Below are positions 25,864 through 34,353 of a stretch of 46,536 bases of DNA, in pieces. A program made the position numbers and the translations under genes. The stretch comes from an uncultured Bacteroidales bacterium (GTDB lineage Bacteria > Bacteroidota > Bacteroidia > Bacteroidales > UBA932). Under the pieces are notes generated by a model, which made no database searches, was not told the DNA's origin, and was given only the letters and a program-made list of their open reading frames with translations. The DNA lies in contig CALVDO010000019.1 in assembly GCA_944326355.1 (NCBI GenBank), positions 1-46,536 on the forward strand, read 5' to 3'. Each line of letters begins with the position of its first letter. Within the stretch, counting starts at the first letter, position 1.

Positions 25864-26694
25864 ATGGAACTTTACAAATATCAGGGCGCGGGGAATGATT
25901 TTCTGATAGCCGACAACAGAGACGGGAGCATCCGCATCTCTCAGGAGGAGATACGGAGCCTGTGCGACAGACGGTACGGCATAGGCGCTGACGGGCTCAT
26001 GCTGCTTGAGTCAAGTCCGGAGCATGACTTCAGAATGACTTATTTCAATGCCGACGGAAGCGGCGGCATGATGTGCGGTAACGGTGGCCGCTGCATAGTG
26101 GCTTTTGCCGCAGACATGGGCATCGGCTCGTTTGACTTCGAGGCGGCCGACGGCATTCACACCGCTGCCATTGAGGCCTCCGACGGGCGATGCAGGACAG
26201 TGAGGCTCAAGATGAAAGACGTGTCCGGCATCAGGATGATTGACGGAGACTCATATTTTCTTGATACCGGCACAAGACACTACGTCCGTTTCGTAGGCGA
26301 TGTCGACGAGTGCGATGTGGTCGGGGAGGGACGGAGAATCCGAAATCTTCCGGAGTTCGCTCCGCTGGGCACAAACGTCAATTTCGTTTCACCTCTCAGA
26401 CATGAGGATCTGACCGACGTCTCACGGACAATAAGGGTCAGAACTTATGAAAAGGGCGTCGAGGACGAGACTTTCGCCTGCGGCACCGGAATAGTGGCTT
26501 CTGCCATAGCCTCGTTCTGCCATAGCTACGGCGGACACGGTACACCTGAAACAGTCAGCTATGAAGTCCGTGCGAAGCGGGATGTGCTGAAGGTGGATTT
26601 TCGCCCGGCCCTTTCGGGAAATGAGGAGAACTGCCGCTTTACCGAAGTGTGGCTGACCGGTCCGGCCGCCTATGTGGCAAAGGTCATCATCTGA
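25864..26694 (+). CDS. dapF: Diaminopimelate epimerase
   Basis: 276-aa DapF converting LL-DAP to meso-DAP for peptidoglycan and lysine. The two catalytic cysteines are Cys71 in MMCGNGGRC and Cys206 in FACGTGI, and the N-terminal signature is YQGAGNDF. It is the last gene of the operon; no terminator hairpin is visible behind it. lysA (DAP decarboxylase) is not in the window. Confidence 0.96.
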   Translation: MELYKYQGAGNDFLIADNRDGSIRISQEEIRSLCDRRYGIGADGLMLLESSPEHDFRMTYFNADGSGGMMCGNGGRCIVAFAADMGIGSFDFEAADGIHTAAIEASDGRCRTVRLKMKDVSGIRMIDGDSYFLDTGTRHYVRFVGDVDECDVVGEGRRIRNLPEFAPLGTNVNFVSPLRHEDLTDVSRTIRVRTYEKGVEDETFACGTGIVASAIASFCHSYGGHGTPETVSYEVRAKRDVLKVDFRPALSGNEENCRFTEVWLTGPAAYVAKVII

Positions 26695-26710
26695 AATTTC
26701 CATGCAAGGT

Positions 26711-26741
26711 TTTGACTTTTCCGGGATTAAAGATATGTTGT
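26711..26741 (+). promoter_or_regulatory. Candidate promoter of the DUF4465 lipoprotein
   Basis: TTTG at 26711-26714, a 19-nt spacer, and TATGTTGT at 26734-26741, a partial match to TAnnTTTG. Confidence 0.4.
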
Positions 26742-26790
26742 ATGTCGATTCCGAGTACAGCTCACGGAAAATTTATCTAACTAATTGTTT

Positions 26791-27567
26791 ATGAAGAGAT
26801 TTGCATTTATCGCCGTTACGGCTCTGCTGGCTGCTTCCTGTCTTTCCGATACTGGATACGAGGCAAGCTACACTATTTTCGCCACTTTCGACGTCAATGA
26901 TACGTCATGGCCTGAATCAGACTCGATTATCGTCAACAGAGCCTTTGCATTCGGGCCTCTCGGCTTCTATAACAGCTATTCGGAGGAGACTCCCGATGTG
27001 AATGCCGGCTGGACGCTTTCGAAAAGCCATTGTCCGATAGCCAGCCTTGTAGATGATGAGGGCAACCTCATCCCGTCGGCACAGACCAGAGTCACTCCTT
27101 TCTGCGTGAGCGACACCACTGATGCCAGACCGAATCAGGGCCGCGACGCTTTTCTCGTCTTCCACGAGGATCTGAATGCCGGAATGCCGGAACATCATGT
27201 GGAGTTCCTCCAGGCTTCCTTCGGCACCTGCAACCCTACCCAGATTTCTCTCAACACTACGGCGGCTGTGGCCAGATATTTCAGGACTTCAGCTCAGCAG
27301 GGGGACTATTTCAAGGTGACGATCACAGGATACCGTGACGGAAACGAGACCTCTTCGGTTGAATACTGCCTTGCCGACCACAGAGGGAGCGCGGACAGTC
27401 CCGACTCGCTGACCACGGAATGGAAGACGCTGAACCTCATGAGGCTCGGCAATGTTCAGTACATAGACTTCGATATTGACGCCCAGTTCTCGAACAATAC
27501 TGAGGGAGAGGACCTTAACTATTTCTGCATGGACAATCTCTTTGCGTCCATCTATATCTCTCAGTAG
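26791..27567 (+). CDS. DUF4465 family lipoprotein
   Basis: 258-aa secreted lipoprotein. The signal peptide MKRFAFIAVTALLAASC has its lipid Cys at 17. The C-terminal half matches the DUF4465 pattern: YFKVTITGYRDG, EYCLADHRG, TEWKTLNLMRLGNVQYIDFDID and the Phe-Cys-Met-Asp-Asn end. DUF4465 proteins are beta-sandwich surface proteins of Bacteroidetes and Planctomycetes, often near TonB-dependent uptake genes; here there is no such partner. A TTG at 26785 is in frame but ATG at 26791 gives the better signal peptide. The stop abuts the rimM stop with no gap. Confidence 0.8.
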   Translation: MKRFAFIAVTALLAASCLSDTGYEASYTIFATFDVNDTSWPESDSIIVNRAFAFGPLGFYNSYSEETPDVNAGWTLSKSHCPIASLVDDEGNLIPSAQTRVTPFCVSDTTDARPNQGRDAFLVFHEDLNAGMPEHHVEFLQASFGTCNPTQISLNTTAAVARYFRTSAQQGDYFKVTITGYRDGNETSSVEYCLADHRGSADSPDSLTTEWKTLNLMRLGNVQYIDFDIDAQFSNNTEGEDLNYFCMDNLFASIYISQ

Positions 27568-28080
27568 TCAGATCAGACCTTCCGGTATCGTCATCGTGAG
27601 GATCCTGTTGTCTTCGTCAACGGAGATGATGAGATCCTCATGAAGCGGTATCATCACGGTGCCGACAAGCGTGCCGGCCTCTATACAAGGGTTGCCCGGT
27701 ATGTCAAAGACATCTGATATGACCCCGACTTCATTGAGACTTTCATCGTAAAGCGTCCATCCTATGAGGGCGGACAGGCTGTCAGGATCTTCGTCTTCCT
27801 CTGTCTGTCTGATATACACGGCCCTTCCCGCGATTTCTTCCGCGTCATCAAGCGAACGGATGCCGGTAAGGTGAACGAGAGCCCTCCCGTTGCCCCTCCT
27901 TTCGAACGACTCAATGAAAAAAGGAACCGGAAGTCCATCAAAATGAATGAAAACCGGTTCCCTAACATCAAGGTCTTCGGGGGACATGTCACGGAATCCC
28001 ATGACAATCTCCCCGTCAGTACCGTTCGATTTCAATACCTGGGCTATCCTTCGCAGATTGCTGTCGCCTGCTTCAGACAT
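27568..28080 (-). CDS. rimM: 16S rRNA processing protein RimM
   Basis: 170-aa RimM, a 30S maturation factor binding S19. The N-terminal beta-barrel has the family start (IAQVLKSNGTDGEIVMGF), the linker region is VYIRQTEEDEDPDSLSALIGWTLYDE, and the PRC-barrel ends with LVGTVMIPLHEDLI. It starts on a TAATG overlap with the rpsP stop, the usual coupling in the rpsP-rimM operon. It converges directly on the DUF4465 gene with no intervening base. Confidence 0.93.
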   Translation of the reverse strand: MSEAGDSNLRRIAQVLKSNGTDGEIVMGFRDMSPEDLDVREPVFIHFDGLPVPFFIESFERRGNGRALVHLTGIRSLDDAEEIAGRAVYIRQTEEDEDPDSLSALIGWTLYDESLNEVGVISDVFDIPGNPCIEAGTLVGTVMIPLHEDLIISVDEDNRILTMTIPEGLI

Positions 28081-28655
28081 TACGCTTCGGTGTTCTCAGC
28101 TGTCTCGGCGCCAGCTGCCTCAGCTGCCGCTGCGGCTTCCTGTGCTGCCTTCTCGGCTGCCGCTGCCTCAGCTGCCGCTCTTGCAGCCTCCTCGGCTTCA
28201 GCCTTCTTCTTGGCGAGAGCCTCGGCTCTTTCCTGGTTGACCTTAGCCTCTGCGTCAGCAGCCGCCTTTGCTGCAGCCGCCTTGTCTTTGGCTATGCCTT
28301 CTTTCTTTGCGTTTATCTTTGCGTCTCTCTGAGCCTTCCAGTCGGCGAACTTCCTGTCAGCCTCTTCCTGCGTGAGAGCTCCCTTTGCCACACCTGTCTG
28401 GAGGTGCTTTCTGAGGAGGACTCCTTCATAGGAAAGGATGCGGCGTGTAACGAGGGAAGTCTGTGCTCCCACATTGAGCCATGCAAGTGCCCTGTCTGAA
28501 TCGAGGATGATGGTGGCAGGGTCAGTGTTCGGATTGTAAGAGCCGATCTGCTCGATGAAACGTCCGTCGCGAGGTGCGCGAGTGTCGGCCACGACAATGT
28601 GATAGAATGCGAAATTCTTTTTTCCGTGGCGCTGTAAACGGATTTTAACAGCCAT
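28080..28655 (-). CDS. rpsP: 30S ribosomal protein S16 with Ala/Lys/Glu-rich extension
   Basis: 191-aa S16. The conserved domain covers about residues 1-90 (MAVKIRLQRHGKKNFAFYHIVVAD, IGSYNP, LNVGAQ). The remaining roughly 100 residues are a highly charged, alanine-rich helical extension ending in an acidic tail, typical of Bacteroidetes S16 and absent from E. coli S16 (82 aa). It heads the rpsP-rimM operon from the promoter at 28718-28749. Confidence 0.95.
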   Translation of the reverse strand: MAVKIRLQRHGKKNFAFYHIVVADTRAPRDGRFIEQIGSYNPNTDPATIILDSDRALAWLNVGAQTSLVTRRILSYEGVLLRKHLQTGVAKGALTQEEADRKFADWKAQRDAKINAKKEGIAKDKAAAAKAAADAEAKVNQERAEALAKKKAEAEEAARAAAEAAAAEKAAQEAAAAAEAAGAETAENTEA

Positions 28656-28717
28656 TGTAAATCTGTCTTTAAGTTGTTTTTAATATACCATTGCTCTCCT
28701 TCGCGAGAAAAGCGCGG

Positions 28718-28749
28718 CAAATATACGAAGAATTCCTTATCTTTGCAAA
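28718..28749 (-). promoter_or_regulatory. Promoter of rpsP-rimM
   Basis: Minus strand: TTTG (28749-28746), a 20-nt spacer, then TATATTTG (28725-28718). Good match to TTTG/TAnnTTTG. It interlocks with the rightward promoter of the DUF2147 gene. Confidence 0.7.
28738..28745 (+). promoter_or_regulatory. -7 box of the DUF2147 gene promoter
   Basis: TATCTTTG, a perfect -7 box, 14 nt before the ATG at 28760. It abuts the opposing -33 box of rpsP within CTTTGCAAAA. Confidence 0.65.
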
Positions 28750-28759
28750 AAGATTGAAG

Positions 28760-29233
28760 ATGAATAGATTTCTTTTGCCGATTCTTTCCGTGGCAGCCGC
28801 CATGCTGCCGTATGTTGCCGCAGGTCCCGGCATGTGCGGCGCCGGGGATGAAAAGCCTGATGATATAGTCGGAGTCTACCATGTGTCGCATGGAGGAGAG
28901 GAGAGCCGCGTGCGCGTGTTCCGTCTTGAGGACGACTCCTACTCCGCACAGGTGGTCTGGGTCAGGGACAGTCTGGACAGAGACGGAAATATCCGTCTTG
29001 ACGAGAAGAATCCGGACAAGTCTCTCCGCAGCGTGCCCTGCAACAGGCTCATGATAATGTCGGGCCTGAAATATGACACGGTAAAGAGCCGCTGGGCCGG
29101 AGGAAAGATCTATGATCCTACGAGAGGTCTGAGGGCCAATGTGGTATGCGACTTCAAGTCGGCGGACACTCTGGCGGTTCGAGGCTCCCTTCTCGGCATA
29201 TCCCAGACTGTTTTTTGGAAAAAATTGGAATAA
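28760..29233 (+). CDS. DUF2147 family exported protein
   Basis: 157-aa protein with a signal peptide (MNRFLLPILSVAAAMLPYVAAG). The DUF2147 body reads IVGVYHV, FRLEDDSYSAQVVWVRD, NPDKSLR, IMSGLKYD and GGKIYDPTRG. The family is widespread in proteobacterial and Bacteroidetes periplasms and thought to be lipocalin-like; its function is not established. The frame is open to 28691, but that would include the promoter, so the ATG at 28760, just below the -7 box, was chosen. Confidence 0.85.
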   Translation: MNRFLLPILSVAAAMLPYVAAGPGMCGAGDEKPDDIVGVYHVSHGGEESRVRVFRLEDDSYSAQVVWVRDSLDRDGNIRLDEKNPDKSLRSVPCNRLMIMSGLKYDTVKSRWAGGKIYDPTRGLRANVVCDFKSADTLAVRGSLLGISQTVFWKKLE

Positions 29234-29236
29234 AAA

Positions 29237-29267
29237 TTTGCATTTGTATAAAAATGCCGTATCTTTG
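29237..29267 (+). promoter_or_regulatory. Promoter of tRNA-Leu
   Basis: TTTG at 29237-29240, a 19-nt spacer, TATCTTTG at 29260-29267: an exact match to the Bacteroidetes consensus and the clearest promoter in the window. Mature tRNA starts 19 nt downstream. Confidence 0.85.
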
Positions 29268-29285
29268 CAATCCCAAAACCGAAAA

Positions 29286-29368
29286 GCGGATGTGGTGAAA
29301 TGGTAGACACGCCACTTTGAGGGGGTGGTGGGCGTAAGCCTGTGCGAGTTCGACTCTCGCCATCCGCA
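29286..29368 (+). tRNA. tRNA-Leu (anticodon GAG)
   Basis: Acceptor arms GCGGATG and CATCCGC pair perfectly. The D-arm contains GGTAGACAC, the anticodon arm is CCACT-TTGAGGG-GGTGG with GAG at 34-36, the long variable arm GGGC-GTAA-GCCT marks a class II tRNA, and the T-arm is GCGAG-TTCGACT-CTCGC. Discriminator is A; the genome then reads CCG, so the 3' CCA is not encoded. Confidence 0.96.
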
Positions 29369-29374
29369 CCGATG

Positions 29375-29405
29375 GAGGTCCGGCCGAAAGGCCGGGCCTC
29401 TTTTC
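29375..29405 (+). terminator. Terminator after tRNA-Leu
   Basis: GAGGTCCGGCC and GGCCGGGCCTC form an 11-bp stem (one G-U) closed by a GAAA tetraloop and followed by TTTT. Confidence 0.9.
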
Positions 29406-29476
29406 GTTTATGCCGTTTCCGTATGTATCGTGGTATAAATAAATATGTCCCGTCGCTTTCGTTTTTCTAAATTTTC

Positions 29477-29484
29477 TAACTTTG
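29477..29484 (+). promoter_or_regulatory. -7 box of the TPR/HTH regulator
   Basis: TAACTTTG, a perfect TAnnTTTG box, 19 nt before the ATG at 29504. No clear -33 box. Confidence 0.55.
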
Positions 29485-29503
29485 CGAGGATGATGGTAGG
29501 AAG

Positions 29504-31204
29504 ATGCGAGGATGCGGGTTAAATATGAGGTCTTCTTGTGACGACGGGAGTCATTCTTCCGCGCGGGGCCTGCGGTTTTTGCCGTTTCGCGCGACTGCTG
29601 TCATGCTTCTTGTGTTCATCTCCGTGTTCCGGCTCCAGGCGATGGGAGAAGGGCGTCATGCCGATTCCGGCTATGGCCCGGCCTCCGATTCCGAGATTCT
29701 TAAGGACGCGGCTGAGGCCGTTTCTCTTGCCGAAGCCCATGAGCGGGACTTCATCTTCTCTGAGGCGATAAGATTGCGGCTTGTCGCGGACAGTCTGTAT
29801 TCCCTGCTGTCTCCGGACAGCCTGTATGCGGACAACAGGCTCTGCCTGTCCGGGCTTTATTACAGGACAGGAAAATATGATCTGGCGTTCAGGCAGGTGA
29901 TGGACGTGATGCCGGTATATGCCGATCTCGGTGATGACAAGGCTCTGCTGAAATGTGAGAACATTCTCGGCTCGGTCTTCTATGCCGTGCGCGATTATGA
30001 GAAGGCAAGTGACTATTTCCGCAAGTTTGCAAGGGGAGCCGAGCAGTCTGGGGACACGACGCTGATGATATACGCTCTTCAGAACCTCGCCGTCTATGCC
30101 AACAGCATGGGGGACTTCCGGCGTTCCCAGTCTTTCATGTCCGAAAGCATAAGCCTCTGCCGGCAGGTTGGAGACTCTTCGTTCCTGTGCCGGATGTATG
30201 AGAATCTCTCGGCGACCTACATCAACGAGACCAGATTCGAGGAGGCGGAGGAGTACCTCAGTCTCGCGAAGCCTCTGCTCGGCACTATAGAGCAGAAGGG
30301 GCAGTATCACCATTATCTCGGAGTGCTGCGCTTTTTTGCAGACGGAAATTCGTCCGTGGCGGTGGAGCATCTTGACTCGGCCCTCGTCTATTATGGACAG
30401 GGTGAGTTCTTCCGTCAGGAACAGTCGTGTCTGGAGATGCTGCAGGCTATATATGCGAGTGATGGCGACTATGTCCGCGCCTATGAGACTCTGCGCCGTT
30501 ATCATGACAATCTGGCCTACAGCCGTGAACGCGATGTCGTCAGAGAGCTCTTTTTGGCTCAGAATGAGATACTTGATAATATCCGTAAAGAGGAGATGTC
30601 CACACGGAGACACAGGCAGACGCTGATTCTGGTGCTCTTCTTTTCGGCCATTGCCATAGCCGGAGCAGTGGCTCTCGTCCTTCTGAAGAAGAAGACCTAC
30701 AGGATAAGGATGAGAGAGGCCGAGCTCGCAAATCAGGAGCTGCTTAATGCCAAGAGGGCTCAGGAGCTGGCGGCCGAGAATGAGATCGCGAAGCTGAAGA
30801 AGCTCCAGCGTTTCAAGACGGACAGGCTGGTGGAAGAGATGATAGGCCGTTTGAGCGGCTTCCGGGAGGAGATTGCGGATCCGGAGATGAGGGCGGAGCT
30901 GTCGTCGATCTGTACTCAGTTCCGAAGCCTGAAGGACGAGGACGAATGGCGCGAGGTGCGGCAGTTTGTTCCGGATCAGGACACGACTTTCTACAATAAT
31001 CTGATTTCGGCGTTCCCGAATCTCACTGTGAATGAGAGGCGGCTCTGCGTCTTTCTCAACAAGAATCTCACGACGAAGGAGATTTCGGCCATAACCAGGC
31101 AGAGCGTCCACAGCATCAACATCGCCCGCGGCAGGCTGAGAAGCAAGCTCGGAATCACCGGAGACAACGTGTCCATCCAGGAATTCCTCTCCAAGTTCAA
31201 TTGA
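29504..31204 (+). CDS. Membrane-anchored TPR protein with LuxR-type HTH
   Basis: 566-aa regulator of a type common in Bacteroidetes. An N-terminal signal or anchor segment lies at about 28-46, then five or more TPR-like helical repeats (about 60-345), a single TM helix (372-394), a coiled coil (398-440) and a C-terminal LuxR-like helix-turn-helix (about 507-550: LTVNERRLCVFLNKNLTTKEISAI and SVHSINIARGRLRSKLG). The repeats would sit in the periplasm and the HTH in the cytoplasm, so it probably relays an envelope signal to DNA. The two lipoprotein genes downstream are plausible targets by position only. ATG at 29525 is an alternative start. Confidence 0.83.
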   Translation: MRGCGLNMRSSCDDGSHSSARGLRFLPFRATAVMLLVFISVFRLQAMGEGRHADSGYGPASDSEILKDAAEAVSLAEAHERDFIFSEAIRLRLVADSLYSLLSPDSLYADNRLCLSGLYYRTGKYDLAFRQVMDVMPVYADLGDDKALLKCENILGSVFYAVRDYEKASDYFRKFARGAEQSGDTTLMIYALQNLAVYANSMGDFRRSQSFMSESISLCRQVGDSSFLCRMYENLSATYINETRFEEAEEYLSLAKPLLGTIEQKGQYHHYLGVLRFFADGNSSVAVEHLDSALVYYGQGEFFRQEQSCLEMLQAIYASDGDYVRAYETLRRYHDNLAYSRERDVVRELFLAQNEILDNIRKEEMSTRRHRQTLILVLFFSAIAIAGAVALVLLKKKTYRIRMREAELANQELLNAKRAQELAAENEIAKLKKLQRFKTDRLVEEMIGRLSGFREEIADPEMRAELSSICTQFRSLKDEDEWREVRQFVPDQDTTFYNNLISAFPNLTVNERRLCVFLNKNLTTKEISAITRQSVHSINIARGRLRSKLGITGDNVSIQEFLSKFN

Positions 31205-31398
31205 CCGGGCCGTGCCGAGGGTCTTGCACAGCAGGCGAAATGTCCGTCAGAGCTCTCTCCGGATGCCTGATCCTGCGGCATAAACACTGAAAGAAGACGC
31301 TGTATAAATATTGTATATATGCTTTGCTCGTGCTTTTGCTTTGAAAAAAATTATTTTTGGTCAGAAATGAGTTATTGACAACTTAATCTTTATTCCCC

Positions 31399-32562
31399 AT
31401 GAAAACTTTTACATTTTTCAGAAGCGCAGCAGCAGTCTTAGTCGCTGCGGCATTCCTTACCGGCTGTGATAAGGAAGTGACAGGCGGTCAGAATCAGGAA
31501 CCGGCTCCGGTCGTGAACATTGATGAGGAGTCATCGCAGCTTCAGATCCCGTATGAGGGCGGTGAAGGCTATATTGAGTTTTATGTATCCAATCCGGCAA
31601 ATGACGGATCAGTCGCAGCTACCGTCGATGCCGACAATTCGGAATGGGTGACTGGTCTCAGCGTTGATGAGACCAACGGCAGGGTGTCGTTCACCGTGGC
31701 CGCGAATGAAGCAGAGGAGACCCGTACCGCCGTCATCACCATCACTTATTCCTATGGCGGTGACCAGACTGCACAGAAGTCTGCTTCTGTCGTTCAGGAG
31801 GCTGCTCCTGCACCGGATCCGTTCTCTTTCACGATTGACAATGTCACGCACAATACGCTCAACGTGACGGTCACTCCGGTTGACCAGACTATAGATTATC
31901 TTGTCATGGCCATCTCGGAGACTGAGTGGGAGATGGGCTATGCCTCAGACGAGCAGATGTATAAGATGGCAATGGAGACATTTGCGGCTGAGGCCACCGA
32001 ACTTGGCTATACAAGCATGACGGACTACTTCGAGAATGAGGATGTCCTCTATAAGGGCACAAGCAAGGTGGAGATAACCGGACTCGCTGCCGAGACTGCA
32101 TATCGTGTGTTTGCCATAGGAACGACTTTCGACATGCACATGCTTACTCCTCTTGAGTTTGCGCAGTTCACGACGACAGAGGCGCCGCAGCAGGGAGTGA
32201 CCTTCGAATTCGCCTACAACAATGACGGCTTCTCGTTGACTGTGACCCCTTCCGATGAGACAGTCCGGTACTGTACTGAGGCGACTTTCACATCTGCCCT
32301 GAATGACCTCGATCCGGAGACATGGGTTCTGAATTATTGGGCAAGCACGCTTGCCGCATATACGGGGGAGCCGTATAACTACACTATCGAGGAGACCGTG
32401 GAGAGAACCTGCAGCACCGGGACTCAGCAGGCCTGGCTGTATGGTGAAGGCGAATACATAGTGTTCGCCCACACGGTGGATCTTGAGACCGGAATCGCGA
32501 CGGACATAGCCTACAGGAAATGCTCTATGTCATCATCAGGCGAATTCACCTGGATGGACTGA
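31399..32562 (+). CDS. BACON-domain lipoprotein
   Basis: 387-aa predicted surface lipoprotein, lipobox LTGC with Cys25. Residues about 40-137 resemble a BACON domain (LQIPYEGGEGYIEFYV, WVTGLSVDETNGRVSFTVAANEAEETRTAVITITY and VVQEA). Two fibronectin-III-like or related beta domains follow, each starting FxFTI/FEFAYN and containing TVTPxD(Q/E)T (about 143-260 and 270-380). BACON proteins in gut Bacteroidales often bind carbohydrate or mucin, but no uptake genes are next door. It stands alone behind the TPR regulator after a 194-nt spacer in which I see no clear promoter. Confidence 0.78.
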   Translation: MKTFTFFRSAAAVLVAAAFLTGCDKEVTGGQNQEPAPVVNIDEESSQLQIPYEGGEGYIEFYVSNPANDGSVAATVDADNSEWVTGLSVDETNGRVSFTVAANEAEETRTAVITITYSYGGDQTAQKSASVVQEAAPAPDPFSFTIDNVTHNTLNVTVTPVDQTIDYLVMAISETEWEMGYASDEQMYKMAMETFAAEATELGYTSMTDYFENEDVLYKGTSKVEITGLAAETAYRVFAIGTTFDMHMLTPLEFAQFTTTEAPQQGVTFEFAYNNDGFSLTVTPSDETVRYCTEATFTSALNDLDPETWVLNYWASTLAAYTGEPYNYTIEETVERTCSTGTQQAWLYGEGEYIVFAHTVDLETGIATDIAYRKCSMSSSGEFTWMD

Positions 32563-32574
32563 GCGGTGTGCCCG

Positions 32575-32616
32575 GCATGACTGCGATCCCCAATTGCATG
32601 ACTGCAATCCCCTATA
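32575..32616. repeat. 21-bp imperfect tandem duplication
   Basis: GCATGACTGCGATCCCCAATT at 32575-32595 is followed immediately by GCATGACTGCAATCCCCTATA at 32596-32616. The pair fills nearly the whole gap between two lipoprotein genes. Confidence 0.85.
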
Positions 32617-34314
32617 ATGATTAAAAAGATAAGACTGATATTTTTAAAGATGAGATTTTTATCTGTTATAAAGACTGTGCCGGCAGCGGCTCTTTTCCTG
32701 CTGGCGTGCGCATGTGAAAAAGAGACTGGAGACAACGGTACATCCCAGGGTTCTTCAGAGCAGCTGAGTTCGATCAAGGTCTCTGTGACCGATGCCGGAT
32801 TCGCATCGGCAGACGGAGCTGAGTCCGGCCGCTATGCGATGGAGTTCCGTTCGGGAGACCGCATCGGAATGTTTGCCGTCAGGGACGGGCTTCTCCTCGC
32901 TTCGGACCTCTGCTATGAGTTCGACGGAAACGCCTGGACCTGCCTCTCCGAAGTGACCGGAGGCTTTTACGCAGATGCTGCATATTATGCGTATTATCCT
33001 TATGCTGAGGAGCATGACTGGAATGTCGCACCGGCTGACGGCGCATCTGCGGAGGGCTTTTTCTCCGAACTCATCTCCGGATGGACGCCGGCTGCAGATC
33101 AGAGCGAAGAGTCCGCTTTCCGCTCATCCAGGCTGATGGTGGGAATGGTTGACGGAACTTCCGGCAACAGAGTCGACTTCAGCATGAACGCCGCTACTGC
33201 GCTTGCCGTGGTTGAACTTCCGAAGACTTATTACGCCTTTACCAATACGGACATAGAGGTGCCTGACTATGTCATGAGCACGTGGAGTGACGCGACATTT
33301 GACGGGGATGCTCTTCCGTTCTGCGATGACAACAGCCGTTTCCTCTATGTGACCGGCGCTTCGGCAAGCACGGATTTCTCCGTCTCATACAAGACGGATG
33401 AGGGAGAATCTGACAGCTGGAGCGGCACCGTGACCTCTGCTGAAGCGGGCGTATATGCGGCCGAAAAGATTGACGGAGGAGAGAATGTGACAGAGCACCT
33501 TCTTCAGCCAGGAGACTTTTACCTTGCCGACGGAAGTCTGCTCTCAAAGGACACGCCGTCTTCGGAGGTTTCTGCCGCAGATGTGATAGGCGTTGTCTGC
33601 CAGATCAATCCGGAGCGTTTCGACCCAATGCTTTCTGACGTGCTCGGGGATGTGCATGCGCTTGTGCTCGCCACCAGGTCTCCCCGTCAGCCGGCGGCTC
33701 AGGAGGGACGTGAGACAGATCTCTTCTCGTGGTTCAATTCAGGCGGCTCTTCCGTCTCTTCCCGCGACGAGGCGGCCATCGGATTCAAGAATATAGAAGG
33801 GTACAGCTATGAGGCGACCTTCAATATGGCTGACGCCGACATCTGCGGATATCGTTATAATGATCTCATAAGGACGAGGCGTGCGGACGATCTTGCTGCA
33901 GGAATGTATCCAGCCTTTGCTTCAGCTCTCGACTTTGCGGAGAGAGCCGGCGGTCCGCTGCAGAGTGCTCCCGTCAATTCCGGATGGTATCTTCCGTCCA
34001 ACGGAGAGTGGTTTGACATACTGAGGAGTCTCGCCGGAGCAGATCTCGCCATCAATGAAAAATGGGATCCGGAGACACGCAGCATGGTCTCATGGAAGGA
34101 TCAGGGAGCCGTGGTGTCCAGCCTGAACGGAGTCATGACCAAGGTTGCGGCTTCACAGAAGGACCTTTTTGAAGAGGGGCAGGCATGGTGGACCTCATCG
34201 ACCGCAGGCACAGGATCTTCGAGGACGGTGTCGTTTAACGATCTGGGCTTTATCCATTCTCATTGGCAGTACAAGGACTATTCTTATAAGGTACGCCTCG
34301 TTCTGGCGTTCTGA
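32617..34314 (+). CDS. Fimbrillin-like lipoprotein
   Basis: 565-aa lipoprotein. A signal peptide ending LLACAC (possible lipid Cys at about 31 or 33) is followed by the fimbrillin N-terminal pattern: FRSGDRIGMFAV, WTCLSEVTGGFYADAAYYAYYPYAEEH, and a conserved AATALAVVELP strand. The C-terminal 200 residues include GWYLPSNGEWFDILRSLAG and WWTSSTAGTGSSRTVSFN, a motif seen in fimbrial tip or FISUMP-type proteins. It is probably a surface or pilus-tip adhesin; no other fimbrial genes are near. ATG at 32650 is an alternative start giving a shorter signal peptide. Confidence 0.75.
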   Translation: MIKKIRLIFLKMRFLSVIKTVPAAALFLLACACEKETGDNGTSQGSSEQLSSIKVSVTDAGFASADGAESGRYAMEFRSGDRIGMFAVRDGLLLASDLCYEFDGNAWTCLSEVTGGFYADAAYYAYYPYAEEHDWNVAPADGASAEGFFSELISGWTPAADQSEESAFRSSRLMVGMVDGTSGNRVDFSMNAATALAVVELPKTYYAFTNTDIEVPDYVMSTWSDATFDGDALPFCDDNSRFLYVTGASASTDFSVSYKTDEGESDSWSGTVTSAEAGVYAAEKIDGGENVTEHLLQPGDFYLADGSLLSKDTPSSEVSAADVIGVVCQINPERFDPMLSDVLGDVHALVLATRSPRQPAAQEGRETDLFSWFNSGGSSVSSRDEAAIGFKNIEGYSYEATFNMADADICGYRYNDLIRTRRADDLAAGMYPAFASALDFAERAGGPLQSAPVNSGWYLPSNGEWFDILRSLAGADLAINEKWDPETRSMVSWKDQGAVVSSLNGVMTKVAASQKDLFEEGQAWWTSSTAGTGSSRTVSFNDLGFIHSHWQYKDYSYKVRLVLAF

Positions 34315-34325
34315 TATCCCCTCAA

Positions 34326-34343
34326 GATCCGCAGCTGCGGATC
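34326..34343. promoter_or_regulatory. Perfect 18-bp palindrome after the fimbrillin-like gene
   Basis: GATCCGCAGCTGCGGATC is a perfect palindrome 12 nt past the stop codon. It could be a protein-binding site or, as RNA, fold upstream of the terminator. Confidence 0.7.
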
Positions 34344-34353
34344 AAGACTCTGA

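Noticed and set aside
29519..31111. 530-aa open frame on the minus strand
   Set aside because: Antisense to the TPR/HTH regulator, with no plausible domains; long shadows are common in GC-rich DNA.
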